DNA of 64,000 nt, taken from the NCBI GenBank assembly GCA_027604685.1, contig JADHYX010000001.1, forward strand, positions 39,375 through 103,374, read 5' to 3'. This document shows, in pieces, positions 59,276 to 64,000 of this stretch. Origin of the DNA: Lobulomyces angularis (lineage: Eukaryota > Chytridiomycota > Chytridiomycetes > Lobulomycetales > Lobulomycetaceae). The notes under the pieces are model-generated. The model was not told where the DNA came from. It did no database searches and saw only the letters and a program-made list of their open reading frames with translations. Numbering within the stretch: the stretch's first letter is position 1; the number at the start of each line of letters is the position of its first letter. The position numbers and the translations under genes were made by a program.

Positions 59276-62209
59276 ATTTTTAGATCAAGTTATTTTTTTG
59301 TTAAACCTCAGTAAAATTTTTTTTGTTTCCTCCAAAAAAATTTTTTTTTTTTAGAATTATTTTTTGAAAGACATTATTTACCTCTATTTACGATAATTTT
59401 TTTAAAATATTTCCAAAAAATAAGGTTTTTTTTATAACTTTTTCAAATATTATTCGTGTTATTTAAATACCCAAAAAAAAAAATCATAAACTAAAAAATA
59501 TACTGATATCATGTTAAGTTCATCGTTTTATTTTTTTGCAATATCTTTCTCCCAAAAAAAGAGCAAAAGAGATGAATATAACATCCCTTTAAAAAAAAAT
59601 AGTTTTTTAAATGTGAAACAAAAAATTTTTTTTGGTTTGTGATTAAAAATAAATTTTTAAATACAAATTTCAGTCAGAAATTTTGAAATTTTAAATTTAT
59701 TGTATAAAATAATATTTTATTAAATATTGTAAATTGGGCATTTTACATAGATTTTTTAATAAATTTTATTTTTTTACATTGCAATTACAGAGAATTCCAA
59801 ATTTACACTAAATTTTCACTAAATTTCCACTTAATACTATGAAATTTTTTGAAAATTTAAAACTTTAATTCCTCTTCGTTTTAAAGTATCGCCCAGCAAC
59901 AATTCTTGGGACTTTTTAAATTAAGCATTCTTTTAAATATATAATGAAGTTCTCTAGTTGCTCTAAGAGTCTTGCGGCACTCACTGTGTCAAAGTTTTTT
60001 CAGCTATATGAAGTTATCTCAATTTTTTACCTTTGTATGCATTGAAATATGTCAAATATTTCCAAAGTATTCAATTACTATATCTTACTCCGTTTTCTTT
60101 TTGGTAAAATTTTAAGCCAGAATTTTCTTCAGTAATTTTAAATTTTCCTTTTCCGCATTTTAGTGATGCTTGCCCTGTGATCATAGACCACCAGCATATT
60201 CTTTCAAATTTTTGGGGTGGTAAAGAGGGAAACTGAAGGGCAGCTCATGGGGTTTCTATGCCAGTATTTTTTATTTTTTTTCGATTATGATATGTACTGT
60301 TTACTACTTTTAATTTTTTGGCATTTAATTGAGGGTTTAACAGAAAAAAAAGAATCTAATCTCCTGTTCTGTTTTAAAAACGTAGCACTTTATATATGGA
60401 ATGCAAGACTACCAAGATATGGCCACAATCAAATAGAGGTATTTCCTATTACATTTATACTTTATTAATATTTAGTTATTGGTTAAATATTATCTACTTT
60501 ATTCTTAACATGTTTCAAAAAAACTAAAGGATTAAAACTAAAGTTCCATAATAAAATTACATTCCAAGCTCTGATGCTAGTGGATACATAGGTTTTTTAA
60601 ATGAGGATCACAAATTTTGCAAAATGTGCTATCGTATTCTATGTGAGGTTCGATGGTAGCTCTTAAAAATCCCTAACTACTCCAAGATTATTTTCTAAAT
60701 CTCAGAAAGTTTTTGTTTTTTACAAGTTTCACTATTAACTGTTACATAATTTTCATTATACGTAGGTTGTTCCATTGCTTTAAAGGTTACATAAAACATT
60801 TATGACTTCTTTTTGCAATTCTCTATTTACAGCCCATAATAAAATAAAAAAAAATTTGATCTATTTACAGCTCATGGAGTCAGATGATAATATAAAAGGT
60901 CTCTGAAGGTAATTTGCCACACTTTTCGCAATTATGTACACTGGAAACCCAGAATTGATTCCAATGTCTATGATAATGAAATTAAAAAATTAAAACCCTA
61001 AAACCCATGACAACATATAGTTTGTCAAACCGCAAAACCAAAAACCGTGGTACAGAGGGTAGAGGCCGCTCTAAGTGGACACTGTCAAAAAATTTGTAGT
61101 TAAATGTGTCTAATGAAGGCTCAGATGAAGGACGGAGGAATTTGAAAAATATAGACCTTATTAACACGCTTTATTTCAAAGGATTTCCAAAATTTTTCAT
61201 AAAATAAGCAGGAGCTTTCGGCGTGCAAGTAATTAGTTGCGATAAATATTTTACTTTAAACATGCCCGAAATATTTGGAGCAACTTTTAAAAATTGCATG
61301 AGAGTAAAGCATTGTGAAAAATGCTTTGTGTAGCTTCATTGTGTAAAGCAGGAGTGTATGGCTTTTATTGCATGAAGAGTTTTGAATTGTATGCTAGACC
61401 AGTAAAAGGTCAGAATTAAACTAAACGCTTAGTTCTTTTTTTAAACTACACTCTCTTTTCTTTTTATCAAGAAATTGTCTGCTGTCGCATCAACTGCCAG
61501 AAAATTCTTTTTTTTTAGAAAAGCAAATATTATACAAAAATAAAGCTTTGTTATATCATTATATAATAAATTAATAAGCACCAATTAAAAAAATAAACTA
61601 TCTAGTAAAAACCTTTTTTTATAAAATATATTATCGATGAGATTTCGAAAACAGTTTTGTGAATTATCATTTCTTAAACCATTTTTTCCATAATTTATTG
61701 TTTTGATAATAATTTCTGAACTTACAGTTATTTCTTATTATTGACTACATGAAGTCTACATGATTCTAATAAAAATATTTAGTACCTAACTGACTTAACA
61801 CTAGTGGTATTTGTATTGGTGATTAACAACTGCCTATATGTCCTAGGACAAAATTGGTGTCACCTCAACCAGGATTTGGAAGTTGTGGTGGTGCCATACA
61901 AAAAAATAGTTCAAAAGCGTCCCATTCGTGTTACCCAAACTCTTAGCGAAGTCGTGTAACGGTGCTACCTCTTAAATAAGAATGTAAAATTTTGATCTTA
62001 CTTCAGTCAAATTTTTTTTTTTAAAAAATTTACATTACAAAAAAAATTAAAATTTTTTTTTATTTTTTAAATTAATTATATTAAAACTAATAAAAATAAA
62101 GAAAAAGAAATTTTTTAATATACTAAAGAATTAAAGAAATAAATATAATAAATTAAAATTAAAAAAAAATAAAATTAAAAATAAAAAAAAAAATAAAACT
62201 TAAAAAGCG
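59276..62209. other. Gene-poor region with scattered GC-richer islands
   Basis: The largest gap in the window, about 2.9 kb, between divergent genes. 59276-59900 is homopolymer-rich. 60150-61420 and 61850-61970 are less AT-rich and carry short protein-like but broken frames (see findings). No intact gene, tRNA, terminal repeats or transposase was seen. The block at 62030-62200 is nearly pure A/T just before the zinc-finger gene. Confidence 0.5.
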
Positions 62210-63415
62210 ATGTTAAGGTGCTTTTGGGAAAATTGTCAAAATTCTGAATTTTTATCTGAAGATGAAGGTGATTTTTCTTTTTTTTTTGGAATAATTGAAT
62301 TAACAAAATATTTTAGTTTATAATCATATAATGGATATTCATGCTACGGAAGGAAAACAAGTCTGTAAGTGGAGGAAGATTAACAAAGGTGGTGCTTCTT
62401 GCAATATCAAGTGTCGTCACAGTATTAATGATTTTTTTTTTTTTTTAAACAAATAAATATTTTTATTTCTTTTAAATATTACAAAAAAAAGAAGGATATT
62501 TTGCAGGTAATTAAAAAAAAGTTAATTTTTAACTTTTTTTCTTTTTTATAGATCATGCTGCGTCGGTAATAGAAAAAGAAAAAAAAAGAATTTTTTTTAA
62601 TTCAAATTAAATAGCACTTCTCGTTCCAACTACGTCCCATTAAATGTAAATATTGTACAAATCACTTCAGAAATAGACAAGGTACCTTTTTTGTACTACA
62701 TCTGTTAAAAAGTATTGATTTTAGAACGGCGAAGGCACGAAGGGAGCTGTGCTGGTAAAAAGAATTATGAAGTTACAAAAAATTGATTACTTAATGCGAA
62801 ATAGAGCGCTCTAATAGCAATTATCAAGTAAAGCCAAATTCGGGATTTGATACCAACTTATTAGTTACAAATTTTGCACCGAAAAACCAGAATCATTTCA
62901 ATGAATCAACCTCCCGAAATGAAAATTCTTTTTATGATAACCAGTTTACTACTTCAAATTCAGCTAACTATCGCTCAATCATGCGAAATGATCCTTCACA
63001 AATAAAAAATAACGACGATAATTTTTTGCAAACAGCAGATGTTAACAAATATCCGGTGCCGGATCAAAATAATGCTTATGTTTTGCTATATAACCAAAAT
63101 TCCACCAATTCCCATGAACAGCAAATAAAATCACACGAGCAGCAAAATCTTTATGATAATTCTGTAATTCCAACTTCTAGGCAGCAGGATAGTGATAAAC
63201 CTAATCAGCTTTCTGATGATTCTTTTTGTTTGAACAAAAATCTTTCTAATGAATCTTTTTTTTTGAACCAAAAAAATTCTTTTTGTGAAAAATTAGGCAC
63301 AGTAGGTACAAAAGTGATACTGAATGTTTTATCAAATAATGTACAAAAACAGCAAGCGTTGGATAATGCAGCTTCTAGGCTCGCTGCATCGGCCGAGGAG
63401 GTGGAAGAAGGTTGA
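62210..63415 (+). CDS. C2H2-type zinc-finger protein, multi-exon
   Basis: Five exons, the first ones very short, reconstruct a zinc-finger protein of about 290 residues. The start at 62210 gives MLRCFWENCQNSEFLSEDE, then across an intron VYNHIMDIHATEGKQVCKW: a C-W-x2-C ... H-x3-H finger. A second C-x-rich finger has CKWRKINKGGASCNIKCRH, continued as NHAAS across a long A/T intron. A third finger, RPIKCKYCTNHFRNRQERRR plus HEGSC, is split by another intron. The rest (62815-63415) is Asn/Gln/Ser-rich with no domain, ending DNAASRLAASAEEVEEG. The first two fingers resemble those of the ARID2/RFX-linked chromatin proteins, but this is weak. Splice choices keep one frame throughout. Confidence 0.65.
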
Positions 63416-64000
63416 GTTGTTAATTTGTTTGTTAAACCAATTTTTATTTGTTCAATCATATTAATTTATTTTTTCTTTTTTTTATACTTAATTAATAAAA
63501 ACTAAAAATTTGACAATAAATTTAAAAGATACGAAATAAATTTAATTGCTATATCTGCAAATAAAGAATTTTTAGAAAAAAACATGGTAATGAAAAAAAA
63601 TGATGTATTTTAAATATGAAAGTTACTTAATATATATTGGTTATATCTTATTAACTATAATTATATTGTGCTATGATGAATAATAAAGCAATATAATGGA
63701 ACAAAAAATAGATGGTTAGCCAAAGTAATGCATCCAAGAATATTACATAAAGCAATTTATTCTCTTCGTAGGATCTTTTTATATCCTTGAATAATAATTA
63801 ATAAAGATGCTTGAATAAATGCAAAAACATTTTTGTAAAGCATCTTTCTTTGTTGTAAAAAATATTTTTTTTTTTTCCAAAAAACAATAAAAAAGTTAAT
63901 TTTTTTTTTACCAATCAAAAATTTATAAAAAAAAAAATATTAAAAAAAAATAAAAATGATGTTTAAAAATGGTTAAATTTATTTAAAAGTATTAGGTTGA
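63416..64000. other. Intergenic at the window end, no gene seen
   Basis: AT-rich DNA downstream of the zinc-finger gene with A-tracts, presumably its 3' UTR and beyond. A minus-strand frame at 63205-63459 is only the complement of the zinc-finger gene. Confidence 0.55.

Noticed and set aside
60217..60468. Plus-strand frame of 83 codons in the gene-poor gap
   Set aside because: Phe/Leu/Tyr-rich with no domain; no convincing exon partners. Kept only as part of the odd-composition block.
1..64000. tRNA, rRNA, CRISPR arrays, terminal repeats or viral genes
   Set aside because: No cloverleaf-like arms with a GGTTCGAATCC-type T-loop, no spaced repeat array, no inverted terminal repeats with a transposase and no viral hallmark protein were seen by eye; a covariance-model scan would be needed to exclude small RNAs.

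Overview
This window looks like nuclear DNA of a eukaryote, most likely an early-diverging zoosporic fungus (chytrid, Rozella/Cryptomycota or aphelid-like). The DNA is very AT-rich with long poly-A/poly-T tracts. Genes are packed on both strands and cut by many short GT...AG introns, mostly about 40-70 nt, so most proteins had to be assembled by hand from several reading-frame blocks. The fungal signal is a Zn2Cys6 transcription factor with a fungal-type regulatory domain. The early-diverging signal is genes that Dikarya generally lack: presenilin, a NAP1/HEM subunit of the SCAR/WAVE complex and a PDE9-type phosphodiesterase. This placement is an inference from gene content, not a phylogeny.

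Layout, left to right. 0.8-3.7 kb: a secreted M28 aminopeptidase (+) facing a small AIG2/GGCT-like protein (-). 4.4-12.5 kb: BMS1 (-) divergent from a mitochondrial elongation factor G2 (+). 12.8-18.0 kb: Enhancer-of-polycomb EPL1 (-) and a PH-domain protein (-). 19.5-25.2 kb: presenilin, a tiny MYND-finger protein, an unassigned protein with a mitochondrial-like N-terminus, and an MBIP-like coiled-coil protein (all -). 25.4-33.0 kb: the Zn2Cys6 factor and NAP1 (both -). 33.2-44.2 kb (+): a secreted clan-A glycosidase, a secreted S41 peptidase, gamma-tubulin complex protein 2, a small Cys-containing protein and an FHA protein. 44.5-47.0 kb: NOT3/NOT5 (-). 47.7-48.7 kb: a membrane-anchored FAXC/metaxin-like GST-fold protein (+). 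48.9-51.0 kb: PDE9-like (-), divergent from SPT6 (51.5-56.7 kb, +). 56.9-59.3 kb: a dienelactone hydrolase (+) and a CBM48/AMPK1_CBM protein (-). A gene-poor stretch of about 2.9 kb follows, then a multi-exon zinc-finger gene (62.2-63.4 kb, +).

The genes do not form one pathway. Several belong to core gene-expression machinery (BMS1, SPT6, NOT3, EPL1, possibly MBIP). Others suggest a motile, wall-less zoospore or amoeboid stage (NAP1, gamma-tubulin complex, cyclic-nucleotide phosphodiesterase), and three encode predicted secreted hydrolases (M28, S41, glycosidase). I saw no tRNA, rRNA, CRISPR array, intact transposon or virus. Gene spans run from start codon to stop codon and include introns. 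Splice sites were chosen by eye from GT/AG, reading frame and family resemblance, so individual exon borders may be off.
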